From contig JAOAPO010000284.1 in the NCBI GenBank assembly GCA_025462945.1, positions 1 through 42,871 on the forward strand: DNA of 42,871 nucleotides, written 5' to 3'. The notes below the pieces were generated by a model, which worked only from the letters and a program-made list of their open reading frames with translations, did not search any database and was not told where the DNA came from. The translations under genes and the position numbers were made by a program. The stretch comes from Bryobacterales bacterium. GTDB taxonomy: Bacteria; Acidobacteriota; Terriglobia; Bryobacterales; Bryobacteraceae. Below, piece by piece: positions 23,632-33,220 of this stretch (the stretch's first letter is position 1; each line of letters starts with the position of its first letter).

Positions 23632-24516
23632 ATGAAATTTCAGGGAATCTACGTAGCCGCTGCCACGCCGTTCGATCACACTGGCGCGATGTACCGCACC
23701 AAGGTCCAGCATAACTTCGAGAAGTGGAGCAGGACGTCGGTGGCCGGATTCATCGTCGGCTCCCTTGCGGGCGAAGGCCCCCTGCTGTCCGACGACGAGA
23801 AGATCGAACTCACCGCCCTTGTCGCAAAGGCCGTACCGGCGGACCGCGCCATCATCCTCGACATCTCTTCCGAAGGTGTCCGCAAAGCCGCCGACCTCGC
23901 GCAGCGCGCCGCTGCAGCCGGAGCCCACGCTGTGGTCAGCCTGGTGCCCCACCAGTACCGGGGCATGATGTACGGACCCGAAGCGCAGTCTCTCTACTTC
24001 CGTGCCCTCGCGGACCAGTCGCCGGTCCCGGTCCTCCTCGAAAACGGGCCACTCACCACCGGCGTCGACCTCCAGCCCGAGACCGTAGCCAAACTGTCCG
24101 AACACCCGAACATCCAGGGCATTATCGAAGCCGGTACGCCGCCCGGCCGGATCGCTCACCTTCGTTCCGTCTGCGGCAAGGACTTCGCGATCCTCGCCGG
24201 CACCGAAGGCCAGCTTTGGGAATCTTTGCGCACGGGCGCGAACGGTGCAGCCCTCGCCTTCGCCTCCGCCGCACCCTACGCCACGATCGCCATCTGGGAA
24301 GCCTATCGGACGCGCGAGGAAGAGGCTGGCATCGACTGGCAGGGCCGCATCGCGCATCCCTCCATCCTCGTGACCGATCTCTACGGAGTATCCGGCCTCA
24401 AGCACGCTATGGACATCAACGGCTACTACGGCGGCCCCCCGCGCCTGCCCTTCTCGCCGGTCGCCCTTGATGCCCGCGCGGAGATTGAAGATGCTTTCCG
24501 CGATCTGCGAGGCTAA
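23632..24516 (+). CDS. DHDPS-family protein lacking the catalytic lysine and tyrosine
   Basis: The 294-residue product aligns along its whole length with dihydrodipicolinate synthase/N-acetylneuraminate lyase family TIM barrels: GIYVAAATPFDHTG, GSLAGEGPLLSDDE, VPVLLENGPLTTGVDLQPET, NIQGIIEAGTPPGRI. Key residues differ. The Schiff-base lysine of 'GIKEA' is Ile165, the tyrosine of 'lYNvP' is Glu137, and 'GTTGE' reads SLAGE. It therefore should not do normal aldolase or lyase chemistry. It is followed after 3 bases by the yggS-type gene and starts at ATG 23632, after GGAG. A binding, regulatory or unusual catalytic role is possible; the family call is sure, the role is not. Confidence 0.85.
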   Translation: MKFQGIYVAAATPFDHTGAMYRTKVQHNFEKWSRTSVAGFIVGSLAGEGPLLSDDEKIELTALVAKAVPADRAIILDISSEGVRKAADLAQRAAAAGAHAVVSLVPHQYRGMMYGPEAQSLYFRALADQSPVPVLLENGPLTTGVDLQPETVAKLSEHPNIQGIIEAGTPPGRIAHLRSVCGKDFAILAGTEGQLWESLRTGANGAALAFASAAPYATIAIWEAYRTREEEAGIDWQGRIAHPSILVTDLYGVSGLKHAMDINGYYGGPPRLPFSPVALDARAEIEDAFRDLRG

Positions 24517-24519
24517 AGC

Positions 24520-25182
24520 ATGAGCCTGCGAGACAATCTGGAGCGCGTACAGCAGAGGATTGTCGACGCCTGCGCTCGTGCCCATCGCGACCCGCAGGAT
24601 GTCCGCCTGCTCGCCGTCACCAAGATCTTTCCCGCAGAGGTGATCCGCGAGGCTTACGCGGTCGGGCTGCGTGAGTTCGGCGAGAACTACGTGCAGGAGA
24701 TGGAGAACAAGGCCGCCACCGTGGCCGATCTCGAAGGTTCACGCTTCCACCTCATTGGCCATCTGCAATCCAACAAAACGAAGAAGGCCGCCCAGCTTTT
24801 CGCCGCGATCGACAGCGTTGACTCCGTCAAGCTTGCCCGTCGCCTGGATGGCGAAGGCGTGCCGCTCGATATCACCATTGAGGTGAAGCTGTCCCATGAA
24901 GAATCGAAATCGGGCACTGCTGCCGACGCCGTCGCCGAGATCGTGGAAGCCGTTCGCGCCAGCACGAACCTGAAACTCAAAGGGCTGATGACGGTGCCGC
25001 CCTGGTCGGAAGACGTGGAACTGTCCCGGCCCTACTTCGTTACGCTGCGCGAACTCGCCGCCACCCACTCCATCCCGGAGCTCTCCATGGGCATGTCGCA
25101 CGATCTGGAAGTCGCCATCGAAGAAGGCGCCACCTGGGTCCGTGTCGGCACCGCGCTGTTTGGCCGCCGAAAAAAACAGTGA
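24520..25182 (+). CDS. YggS-family pyridoxal phosphate homeostasis protein
   Basis: This 220-residue single-domain fold-type III barrel binds PLP and helps maintain free PLP and amino-acid balance. PLP-binding Lys35 lies in LLAVTK, followed by FGENYVQEMENKA, FHLIGHLQSNKTKKA, VKLSHEESKSG, LKGLMTVPPW and the phosphate-binding MGMSHDLEVAIEEGATWVRV ending GTALFG. All hallmark motifs are intact. It starts 3 bases after the DHDPS-like gene and its stop overlaps the GTG of the glycosyltransferase gene by four bases, so these three form one transcription unit. Confidence 0.93.
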   Translation: MSLRDNLERVQQRIVDACARAHRDPQDVRLLAVTKIFPAEVIREAYAVGLREFGENYVQEMENKAATVADLEGSRFHLIGHLQSNKTKKAAQLFAAIDSVDSVKLARRLDGEGVPLDITIEVKLSHEESKSGTAADAVAEIVEAVRASTNLKLKGLMTVPPWSEDVELSRPYFVTLRELAATHSIPELSMGMSHDLEVAIEEGATWVRVGTALFGRRKKQ

Positions 25183-26240
25183 ATGCCTGGCACCACGCCC
25201 CGCCCTTAGGTTCCCGTTCCGGAGTGGCCGACTACGCCGCTGCTCTCGACAAGCAGCTTGTAGGCGACTACACGCCTCTCTATCACGTCGGCAACAACGG
25301 CCTGCACCGAGAGATCTACTCCGCCGCACTGGCGCGACCGGGCGTGATTGTGCTCCATGACGCCGTACTCCACCACTTCTTCCTGGGCACTCTCAGGCGC
25401 GATGAGTACATCACCGAGTTCACCTTCAATTACGGCGAGTGGCGTCGCGATCTGGCGGCCGACCTCTGGACCCATCGCGCAGCCTCCGGCACTGATCCGA
25501 GATACTTCGAGTTCCCGATGCTCCGCCGCCTGGTGGAGACGGCCAAAGCAGTGATCGTCCACAATCGCGGAGCCGAGAATCTGGCCCGCGACCACGGAGC
25601 GACGAACGTTCACGTCATTCCGCACTTCCACGAGCCACCACGGACTGAAGCGGTGGACGGCGTCTTCTTTCGCGGGCGGCTGAACATCGCACCCGGCACG
25701 ACGCTTTTCGGGATATTCGGCTATCTGCGCGAGACCAAGCGAATTCTGCCCTCGATCCGAGCCTTCACGCGCCTGCATGCAGTCCGCCCGGACACTGCCC
25801 TGCTGATCGCCGGCGAGCCTGTCTCCGACGACCTCCGCCGCCTGATCGACTCCGAAGCCGCGAGGCCGGGCATCATTCGCCTGGGGCATCTCACGGAAAG
25901 CGAACTCAGCGCTGCGGCCACTGCGATCGCCTGCTGCATCAATCCTCGATGGCCAGGTGCGGGAGAAACTTCCGGTATTGCCATTCGGATGATGGGCGTG
26001 GGTAAGCCCGTGATCCTCACCGAATCGCCGGAGATCGAAGACTTCCCCGAAGGATCACGGCTGGTGGTCAGACCAGGAGCTACCGAGATCGACGACCTCT
26101 TCGCTCAGATGGCGCTCGTCACCGACTTCCCGGCGTTAGCGCGCGAGATGGGCATGGCGGCCCGGCGTCACATCGAAAGCAACCATCAGCTTTCCGAGGT
26201 CGCGCGCTGCTATCGCGACGTTCTGCTTAGTGCGGGATGA
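25179..26240 (+). CDS. Glycosyltransferase, GT-B fold (family 4 type)
   Basis: The 353-residue product resembles GT4-type glycosyltransferases: an N-terminal donor/acceptor half starting [20 protein letters not shown], then the conserved C-terminal half with [38 protein letters not shown] and [20 protein letters not shown]. The last matches the 'E.fG...lEAma.G.PVi' nucleotide-sugar site, with some change in its acidic residues. Sugar and acceptor are unknown; no other cell-wall or polysaccharide genes are near. It starts at GTG 25179 inside the yggS stop and overlaps the convergent ABC ATPase gene by 14 bases. Confidence 0.85.
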   Translation: MNAWHHAPPLGSRSGVADYAAALDKQLVGDYTPLYHVGNNGLHREIYSAALARPGVIVLHDAVLHHFFLGTLRRDEYITEFTFNYGEWRRDLAADLWTHRAASGTDPRYFEFPMLRRLVETAKAVIVHNRGAENLARDHGATNVHVIPHFHEPPRTEAVDGVFFRGRLNIAPGTTLFGIFGYLRETKRILPSIRAFTRLHAVRPDTALLIAGEPVSDDLRRLIDSEAARPGIIRLGHLTESELSAAATAIACCINPRWPGAGETSGIAIRMMGVGKPVILTESPEIEDFPEGSRLVVRPGATEIDDLFAQMALVTDFPALAREMGMAARRHIESNHQLSEVARCYRDVLLSAG

Positions 26241-26967
26241 CTTCGTCGCGCTCAACCTTGCCGTCGCGAACAGCGATGACGCGATGGGCATGCAGGGCAA
26301 TGTCGTGTTCGTGCGTCACCAGCACGATCGTGTTGCCTTCTTTGTGAAGCCTCTCGAACAGCGCCATTATTTCGTTGCCGGTCGCCGTGTCGAGGTTACC
26401 CGTCGGCTCGTCGGCCAGAATGATGGAGGGGCTGTTCACGAGTGCGCGCGCGATCGCCACACGCTGCCGCTGACCGCCCGACAATTCGTTCGGCTTGTGG
26501 TCCATACGGGCTTCCAGATCGACCTGCCGCAGCGCTTCCTTCGCCTTGATAATCCGTTGCGCTGGAGGTGTGCCGTTGTAAATCAGCGGCAGTTCCACAT
26601 TGTGCAGCGAACTGGCACGCGGCAGCAGATTGAACGTCTGAAAAACGAAGCCAATTTCCTTGTTCCGGATCTCGGCCAGCTCGTCGTCCACCAGCTTACT
26701 GACCAGGCGGCCGTTGATGTAGTACTCGCCTTTCGTCGGTGAATCGAGGCATCCGATCAAGTTCATCAGGGTCGACTTGCCTGACCCGGACGGGCCCATG
26801 ATCGCCACGTACTCGCCACGCTTGATCTCAATGTCCACACCCGACACTGCATTGATCACCTGGTCGCCCATGACGTAGGTCTTCCAGATATCGTACGTGC
26901 GAATGACGATGCCGTCACGCTTGAGCTTTTCGCCCTTTTCGGTCTCTTCCGCCGTTGCCTGTACCAT
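26227..26967 (-). CDS. MacB/LolD-type ABC transporter ATPase
   Basis: The 246-residue ATPase has Walker [10 protein letters not shown], the Q-loop [13 protein letters not shown] signature [15 protein letters not shown], Walker [13 protein letters not shown] and the H-loop VTHEHD, all intact. The 'eiRn..iGFVFQ.FnLLpr.s' pattern is that of the MacB/LolD/YknY group, which work with a MacB-type permease in export of macrolides, lipoproteins or peptides. The membrane fusion protein gene lies 16 bases upstream on the same strand, but no permease gene follows; the next gene is a convergent glycosyltransferase. It probably serves a permease encoded elsewhere. Confidence 0.93.
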   Translation of the reverse strand: MVQATAEETEKGEKLKRDGIVIRTYDIWKTYVMGDQVINAVSGVDIEIKRGEYVAIMGPSGSGKSTLMNLIGCLDSPTKGEYYINGRLVSKLVDDELAEIRNKEIGFVFQTFNLLPRASSLHNVELPLIYNGTPPAQRIIKAKEALRQVDLEARMDHKPNELSGGQRQRVAIARALVNSPSIILADEPTGNLDTATGNEIMALFERLHKEGNTIVLVTHEHDIALHAHRVIAVRDGKVERDEVIPH

Positions 26968-26983
26968 GTATCCTCAGTAGCTA

Positions 26984-28399
26984 TTACGTAGTCGGCTTCG
27001 ATGCGACTGGCGGTTTGTTGTCGATTTTCACGAGAGCGCCATTCTTGATCGTGCGGATCACCTGATAGCTGCCCGTGATGATCTGGTCGCCTTCTTTCAA
27101 ACCGCTCAGCACTTCAATATCAGTCGCGCCCGTGATGCCCGTCTCTACCTTGCGGAACTGCGCTTTGTTCTCAGCGCCGATGACGAACACACCCTGCGAC
27201 TCCACCTTATTCGCCTTGGCCGTCGCGGGATCGGGGTTGATCGGTCGGTCCTTCTCGGGGATAAGATCCCCCCGGGTGCGCGAAGTCAAAGCCTGAATCG
27301 GAACCGCCAATGCGTCTTTTCGTGTCGCCGTGGTGACCTTCGCCGTGCAGGAAAGGCCAGGGCGAATCTCATCCGGCGGGTTGTCCATCGCCACTACAAC
27401 CTTGAAATCTTTCGCTTCCTGGCTGGAGGTGGTGCTGGTCGATGCCGCCAGACCAGTGGAACGCAGGATCGCCGTGTTGCCAATCTCAATCACATGACCC
27501 GTAAACGTGCGGTTCGGAATCGCATCCACCGTGATCTCAGCAGGCTGCCCCAGCTTGACGTTCACGATATCCGTTTCGTCCACCTTCACTTCGGCCGTCA
27601 CGATGGACATGTCCGCGATCGTCATGATCGTGCTGGCGGCGGAGTTCTGCACGCCGGGCACTACGGTTTCGCCCACGCGAACCGGCAGATACGTCACCAG
27701 TCCGTCAATCGGCGCCACGGCGTTGTGCTTGCGGAGGATATCGTCCACCCGGGTCAGGGCAGCCTGCGTCTGGGCGATGCGGCGCTGCGAGCCTGACAGC
27801 TGAGCGCGCAGTTGTGCCAGCTGCGATTTAGCCTGTGTGACGCGCGACTGCGCTTCCAAAACCGTGGCCTTCTGGCTGTCGAACATCGCCTGACGCTGCT
27901 CGAAGTCGGAACGTGGAATCAGGCCATCTTTGAACAGCTGTTCGCCCCGCTTGAAATCGCGCTCGTAGCGCTCAAGGTCAGCTCTTGCACGAACAACGGA
28001 AGCCTCAAGAACCGCGATATTGTCCTCGCCTGCACGGAGCCCGGCTTCGCTGGCGGAGGCATCGGCTTCTGTAGAAGCCAACGCGGCACGCTGCGCGTTC
28101 ACATCTGCCTGCGACTGCGCACCGTCAATCCTCGCCAGCAGTTGACCTTTGCGCACATGCGCGCCCTCTTTCACGAGGATCTCAGTCAACTGGCCCGAGT
28201 ATTCCGCGCCGATGCTGATATAGTTGCGAGGCTTAACCTCACCAGAGGCGGTGACCACAGACGCGAGATCCTCCTTCAGGACCTTGCCGGTCTGCACCGT
28301 GATAACGCCCCGCTGGCGATACTTCACACTTCCGGCAACGCCCCCGGCGATCAGCAAAACGAGTAGTACGCCGATCGAAATCTTCCATTTGGTCTTCAC
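26984..28399 (-). CDS. HlyD/MacA-like membrane fusion protein
   Basis: This 471-residue periplasmic adaptor starts at GTG 28399 with a membrane anchor (WKISIGVLLVLLIAGGVAGS). Next come the lipoyl half YISIGAEYSGQLTEILVKEG, a long alpha-hairpin of about 120 residues with repeated Ala/Gln/Arg, the second lipoyl half (NAVAPIDGLVTYLPVRVGET) and beta-barrel strands with VKLGQPAEITVDAI. The C-terminal part holds TGITGATDIEVLSGLKEGD, the usual closing strand-loop of the family. It links an inner-membrane exporter to the outer membrane. The ATPase gene lies 16 bases downstream and completes two of the three expected parts. Confidence 0.92.
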   Translation of the reverse strand: MKTKWKISIGVLLVLLIAGGVAGSVKYRQRGVITVQTGKVLKEDLASVVTASGEVKPRNYISIGAEYSGQLTEILVKEGAHVRKGQLLARIDGAQSQADVNAQRAALASTEADASASEAGLRAGEDNIAVLEASVVRARADLERYERDFKRGEQLFKDGLIPRSDFEQRQAMFDSQKATVLEAQSRVTQAKSQLAQLRAQLSGSQRRIAQTQAALTRVDDILRKHNAVAPIDGLVTYLPVRVGETVVPGVQNSAASTIMTIADMSIVTAEVKVDETDIVNVKLGQPAEITVDAIPNRTFTGHVIEIGNTAILRSTGLAASTSTTSSQEAKDFKVVVAMDNPPDEIRPGLSCTAKVTTATRKDALAVPIQALTSRTRGDLIPEKDRPINPDPATAKANKVESQGVFVIGAENKAQFRKVETGITGATDIEVLSGLKEGDQIITGSYQVIRTIKNGALVKIDNKPPVASKPTT

Positions 28400-28567
28400 G
28401 ATTCGAATGCTCCGCTCTGATGAATAAATGCCTGCCGGACATACGGCTGCAATAGCTTACAGACGCAAGTTCGCCCCGATTTGTTCTGAGATTTCCTCAG
28501 GATATCACGCAAGACCGGCGAGCATCCTGTAAGTTACTGAAAAAAGGAGGGCTTTACGATTCTTAAG

Positions 28568-28846
28568 CTACTTCTTCCACGTGACTTTGCGGGGCGCGCC
28601 CTGCTCGCACTGCAGCAGCGCTGTCATCCCGTTCGTGAGATCAGTACAGGCAGTACTGGTGCCGATTCGCTCGGCCTCTTCCCGCGTGGTTGCCGCAGCG
28701 TTGCGGCAAATTGTGCGGCCTTCAAAGGTAACGCAAACTTCGCCCCGGAACTGGTTGTTCCCGGTGCTCGAATAGACCATCGCGGCGATGAAAACGACGA
28801 TGAAAGCAACGCCTGCGATCACCGGCCACTTCGTTTTTTTCTTCAT
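28568..28846 (-). CDS. Small membrane-anchored or secreted cysteine-containing protein
   Basis: This 92-residue protein has a basic N-terminus and hydrophobic segment (VIAGVAFIVVFIAAMVYS, about residues 9-26), then an extracytoplasmic part with four cysteines: GEVCVTFEGRTICRNA, TSTACTDL and ALLQCEQ. The pairs could form two disulfides. It lies 10 bases after the accA stop codon on the same strand, so it may be cotranscribed with accA. I recognise no family. Upstream of the membrane fusion protein gene, the 168-base gap at 28400-28567 holds no other gene. Confidence 0.7.
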   Translation of the reverse strand: MKKKTKWPVIAGVAFIVVFIAAMVYSSTGNNQFRGEVCVTFEGRTICRNAAATTREEAERIGTSTACTDLTNGMTALLQCEQGAPRKVTWKK

Positions 28847-28856
28847 ACTCGCGTCC

Positions 28857-29699
28857 TCATAAGGGAGCAGCGAAGAAGTTGCCCATCACTCGGAACTTGT
28901 CGTAGCGGTGCGTTACCAGTTGTTGCGCCGTCATTCCCGACAACTCCCTCAAAGACTTGTGGATGCCTTCGCGCAACAACCGCGCCGCTCCATCCCAGTC
29001 CTCATGGGCCCCGCCGACCGGCTCCGGGATGATGCCGTCGACGAGCCCCAGCTTTACCAGGTCCTCGGCCGTCATCTTTAGAGCCGCTGCCGCGAGTTCC
29101 GCCTTCGCCGCATCGCGCCACACGATGGCGGCGCAGCTTTCGGGAGAGATCACGCTGTAAACCGCGTTTTCCAGCATCAGAACGTGATTGCCCACACCCA
29201 GAGCCAGTGCGCCGCCGCTGCCGCCCTCGCCGATACAAATCGAGATTACCGGCACGGTCAGCCGTGACATTTCGCGCAGGTTACGGGCGATCGCTTCTGC
29301 CTGGCCGCGTTCTTCCGCATCGATGCCCGGATAAGCACCCGGCGTGTCGAGGAGCGCGATGATGGGCCGACCGAACTTTGCCGCCATCTGCATGGCACGT
29401 AAGGCTTTTCGGTAACCTTCCGGCTTCGGCATCCCGAAATTGCGAAGCAGCTTCTGCTTCGTGTCGCGGCCCTTTTGTTCGCCGATCAGCATCACGGGGA
29501 TGCCGTCGAGTTTGCCAGGGCCACAGACGATAGCGGCATCGTCACCGAATGCACGGTCGCCATGAATCTCCTGAAAATCGGTCAGCAGGCGCTGAACGTA
29601 ATCAAGAGTATGGGGACGCTTGGGATGGCGCGCGTTCTGGACTCGCTGCCACGGAGTGCGAGTGGCGGGAGCTGGTGCGGGTTGATCCCCAAGCGACAT
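28857..29699 (-). CDS. accA: Acetyl-CoA carboxylase carboxyltransferase subunit alpha
   Basis: AccA with AccD transfers the carboxyl group from biotin to acetyl-CoA, giving malonyl-CoA for fatty acid synthesis. The 280-residue product has ARHPKRPHTLDYVQRLLTDF, IHGDRAFGDDAAIVCG, the crotonase-like core FGRPIIALLDTPGAYPGIDA, ERGQAEAIARNLREM and CIGEGGSGGALALGVGN, all standard. It is somewhat shorter at the N-terminus than E. coli AccA (319 residues). accD is not adjacent, as is usual outside a few groups. The start is ATG 29699. Confidence 0.96.
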   Translation of the reverse strand: MSLGDQPAPAPATRTPWQRVQNARHPKRPHTLDYVQRLLTDFQEIHGDRAFGDDAAIVCGPGKLDGIPVMLIGEQKGRDTKQKLLRNFGMPKPEGYRKALRAMQMAAKFGRPIIALLDTPGAYPGIDAEERGQAEAIARNLREMSRLTVPVISICIGEGGSGGALALGVGNHVLMLENAVYSVISPESCAAIVWRDAAKAELAAAALKMTAEDLVKLGLVDGIIPEPVGGAHEDWDGAARLLREGIHKSLRELSGMTAQQLVTHRYDKFRVMGNFFAAPL

Positions 29700-29753
29700 A
29701 TTCGTCTTTTAGGATAGCGAACTACTTCTCGAACCGGGCTTTCAGGAAGGAAA

Positions 29754-32700
29754 TCACGAACCCAGCAGCGCTGAACGTCTGTCAAGCCCCCTCTCCGGGA
29801 CGTCCAGGTTGTACAGGCAGATGTGATCGAAGGCCCAGAGATTGTTGTTCGTCAGCCCGGCAGATATCGCCAGGGCCAGTTCCCGGTGCCAGGGCGTCGC
29901 GATGCCAAATATCGGCACCAGATAACGTACCGAACCCAAAGGCCAGCCGAAGTCCGGGAAGAGGCGGATCGCTTCGCCAGCCAGATCGAGACTCCGCATG
30001 CGGCTCGCAAACGCGAGAGCTTCCACCTTCATGCTATCCAAACCACTGGTCTCCTTCTGCTCCCACTCGACCGGAAGATTGATGAACCGGTTCAGTTGCC
30101 CTCCCAAATAGCCGTCCTTTGGGTCCGGCTCCGGCTGGGGTACAGGGTAGTTGACGTCGTAAGGCCACAGGAGTTCACACTGCACCGCCGGATACGCCGC
30201 CCGAACATCAGCAACCAGCGCCGCCACATGGTCACGGAGCCGGTTGCGCAGAAATACCGCATCCGCCCCGCCGTTCACACCGGGATCATCATCGGGGGAG
30301 GTGAACAGGTGCAGCGGGCGGCCGAGTTCGGCCTCGGCGGCCGCCAGTGTGTCGTCATCGTATAACGCCATGCCCCCTGGGCCGGAGAAGAACCACCAAA
30401 GGAATTCACCGTACTGAAGGTTCGGAATCAGACCCGCCGCGCTCTGCAATTCGGCAAGTGCTCGATAGACCTTCTTCTGGTACGCCAGCATTCCCGAATT
30501 GCCGATGGCGCAGTGGGCTGAGGCCAGGGACCCGAAGCCCGTCGCGGTCACCACGGGGCTCCGCGCCTCGTCGGGATACCTCGCCACGAACGCGGCCGGT
30601 GGATGCACGAGTTCCATGGAGCACGCGGTGGTGACCTCCCGGCCACGCGCCGCGCACTGCGTATAGAAGTCCGCGTGCCAGTCGCGAGCGGCCCGGTTCA
30701 GCGGAGGGTTCGCGGCGGTGTCAACCATCCACGTGCCGTACTCACCGGGAACCGGCACAACGGTCAGGGTCGCCGTACCCGCGGCCGATTTGACCACCGG
30801 CACCGTGACGCTGACGGTGTAATCCGGCGCGGGCGAGCGCCCGTAGATTCGCAGCGTTCCACCCGCCGCTTCCGCACGGGAACCGACGAACCCGCCATTG
30901 ATCCACATGGCGAAATGATTCGCGATCGTCGCAGAAGTGTCTGCGGGGAACACGTCCTTTTTCATCGTTGTGTGGTTCAACGTCAGGGACACGCTATCGC
31001 CGCCCGCAAACTCGCCCCCGAAAACGATTTCGGCTATCGACACTGACCCACCGCTGAGCGTGCGTTCATTCCACCAAAACACCCCCAGATACTCGTTCAT
31101 CGCACCGGCATAGCCCAGCTTGTCGAAGTTCCAGAGAAGCCGCGAAGGGGCCATCTTGTAGGTATGGTCGGTGTCGAAATCGAGTGCCGGGGAGATGTTG
31201 GTACGCGGGGTGAGCGCATCCGGCACATCGCTCAAAACAGCCGCTTCCAGAAAGTCGAAGTAGAAAACACCGGGCTCCACCAGGCGCACCGTCAGCGTGT
31301 GCCGACCGGCCGGTACCGCGGTCCGCACCCTGCGCCGGGTCACGACAGCCAACCCTGCGTTCAGCCTGCAATCGAGCTCCGATTCGGCATCTTCGTCCAC
31401 GCGAACAGCCACCACGGCACGGTCAGAATACAGCGACGTTCCAACGTACAGATCGTGTTCGAACTGGCAGGTGTAGTTGACGGTCAGAGTTGCCGACGTG
31501 TCACGAGTGGCGCTCGCGAAATACTTCGAGTAGAAGCCAGCCTCCTGCGTCCATACTCCGCTGAAGGTGCATGCGGAATCCGTTTCTTCCAGGCGCACGG
31601 AGCCGGGCCCTGCCACCTTTAGCTGTCGCTTTGCTGCAGGTCCCGTGACCTGCCAGTTGGTAAACGCGGCGTCCCATTCAACGGTCTTGAACGCGGCGTT
31701 CTGCAGGGCCAGTGCAAAGGTGAGCCAAAGCTGCCGTAACTGCCTTAAACCGAGAAATGAAAAATCGAACCCAATTCGCCATCCTGCCGCCGAGGAACCG
31801 CCCGTGAGACGCAGTGCCGACTGGTCCAGCCGCAGGGAATTTGTCTTGTTCGTGGAGTACAGCTCCAGTAAATTACCGTCGACTCCGCCGCGCGGGGCCG
31901 CATAGGCCGCACCCGACTGCGTGCCCGCACTCGACGTAAGGGTCAGCGCCACAGGCGATTGCACGCTCGCCACAACGTAGTCCGTGCCGGCAATGCGGAT
32001 TCGATCGCCTGCCGAGAGCCCTGGAAAGCGTGTGCCCGAAGCCCACGTGACGCTGCTGCCAGAAGCATTCACGCTTCCGTAACGCCCGGCCGTCAAAGTC
32101 ACCTCGCTGCCAGTCCGCTCCGCGAGCAGTGCATGAGTCGTGTTGGCCGTCTCCCAGTCCGTGCTGTTGATCGCGACGGCGAGGTCCGCAGCGACAATTT
32201 GAGGGGTGGTCAAACGCATTGAGACTGCGGCGTTCCCGTCGGAAGCGGAGACCGAAATCGCAGCGCCGGCCCTCGATGTCCGCACCTTCAGCAGCACCGT
32301 ATGCGCAGCGCTGCCGGAGGAGGCAATAACGTCTTCATCCTCCGCTCCATTTATTGCCGCGATCAGGGCTTCCGCCTGCATCGCGCTGTTCTCGCCTTCT
32401 GGAACAGCTTCGATATGAGCATAGGTTCGCCCGTTGATGCTGATCGAATGCTCTGTGCCGTTTCCGCTCGCATAGAACGCGAATTCGGCATCGGCATAGC
32501 CTGGCGGCGCGATGTAGTCGAACGCCAAATTCTGGAACCAGAGAGTTACGCGATCATACGAGGCGATTCCCTCTTCGGTCGTGACCACGTTGAAAGACGA
32601 TCTGGCGGCTGCGAAACTGCCGCCCACCAGCATTGCGTTATCCCAAAGCGAAACTTTCGCGGCAGTTCCATCCGCGCAGATGCAGTCGAGAGTCGCCCAA

Positions 32701-32999
32701 TCGATCCAGTTGTATTTCGGAGAATCGATCGGCTGCATGCCTGCCGAGTACTCTACGTCGAACTGCAGCGTGAGTCCGTCGAAGTCGAAATCGGGCAGGT
32801 AGCGAATGGAAGGGTGATCAAAGAAGTTGTCCGCATCGTAGAGAACCGCGACCGCAAAGTCCGCAGCGTCGCGGAACGTGCCGGTGACATGGAAACCGGT
32901 GGCCGTCGCGGTATGGACGGCAGCTGCGGCGGCGAAGGTGTCGAAGCCGCGGAGGTGGAGCGTGCGGTCGGGCTGAAGCTTGAAGATCGTCTCTGGCAT
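29754..32999 (-). CDS. Very large protein of unknown function, tail-fibre/glycosidase-like character
   Basis: I do not recognise a named family. From ATG 32999 the product is 1081 residues; the open frame continues to 33188 but that extension is Cys/Arg/Ser-rich and unlike a leader. The N-terminal part (IRYLPDFDFDGLTLQFDVEY, MQPIDSPKYNWIDWATLDCI) and the middle are beta-rich with carbohydrate-module-like stretches (HTLTVRLVEPGVFYFDFLEA). The last 330 residues read like a TIM barrel, with GEFLWWFFSGPGGMALYDDD and CELLWPYDVNYP supplying Trp and acidic residues suited to sugar binding. No signal peptide is clear. The mix recalls phage tail or host-binding proteins, yet no phage genes are adjacent. 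Confidence 0.75.
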   Translation of the reverse strand: MPETIFKLQPDRTLHLRGFDTFAAAAAVHTATATGFHVTGTFRDAADFAVAVLYDADNFFDHPSIRYLPDFDFDGLTLQFDVEYSAGMQPIDSPKYNWIDWATLDCICADGTAAKVSLWDNAMLVGGSFAAARSSFNVVTTEEGIASYDRVTLWFQNLAFDYIAPPGYADAEFAFYASGNGTEHSISINGRTYAHIEAVPEGENSAMQAEALIAAINGAEDEDVIASSGSAAHTVLLKVRTSRAGAAISVSASDGNAAVSMRLTTPQIVAADLAVAINSTDWETANTTHALLAERTGSEVTLTAGRYGSVNASGSSVTWASGTRFPGLSAGDRIRIAGTDYVVASVQSPVALTLTSSAGTQSGAAYAAPRGGVDGNLLELYSTNKTNSLRLDQSALRLTGGSSAAGWRIGFDFSFLGLRQLRQLWLTFALALQNAAFKTVEWDAAFTNWQVTGPAAKRQLKVAGPGSVRLEETDSACTFSGVWTQEAGFYSKYFASATRDTSATLTVNYTCQFEHDLYVGTSLYSDRAVVAVRVDEDAESELDCRLNAGLAVVTRRRVRTAVPAGRHTLTVRLVEPGVFYFDFLEAAVLSDVPDALTPRTNISPALDFDTDHTYKMAPSRLLWNFDKLGYAGAMNEYLGVFWWNERTLSGGSVSIAEIVFGGEFAGGDSVSLTLNHTTMKKDVFPADTSATIANHFAMWINGGFVGSRAEAAGGTLRIYGRSPAPDYTVSVTVPVVKSAAGTATLTVVPVPGEYGTWMVDTAANPPLNRAARDWHADFYTQCAARGREVTTACSMELVHPPAAFVARYPDEARSPVVTATGFGSLASAHCAIGNSGMLAYQKKVYRALAELQSAAGLIPNLQYGEFLWWFFSGPGGMALYDDDTLAAAEAELGRPLHLFTSPDDDPGVNGGADAVFLRNRLRDHVAALVADVRAAYPAVQCELLWPYDVNYPVPQPEPDPKDGYLGGQLNRFINLPVEWEQKETSGLDSMKVEALAFASRMRSLDLAGEAIRLFPDFGWPLGSVRYLVPIFGIATPWHRELALAISAGLTNNNLWAFDHICLYNLDVPERGLDRRSALLGS

Positions 33000-33220
33000 G
33001 GCGGTTGCGTCCCGGCTTGAGTCTTTCAGCGCGAGGCTGTAACACGAGCTTCCGGAGGGCCCTCCACGCACCATGACGGGCAGCAAGACTATGCTGTTCA
33101 GGTATTTACGGGCTACGAAATAAATCCCCGCCGCTCGTGACTGAATTGTGCGGCATACGGAAAAACACGTCATCATAATTACTGGCACTAAAAATGACAG
33201 ACCCCCGTCTACAAATACGT

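Noticed and set aside
23536-24585. A 349-codon minus-strand frame opposite the DHDPS-like gene.
   Set aside because: It overlaps three well-supported genes and has no family resemblance; shadow of high-GC coding sequence.
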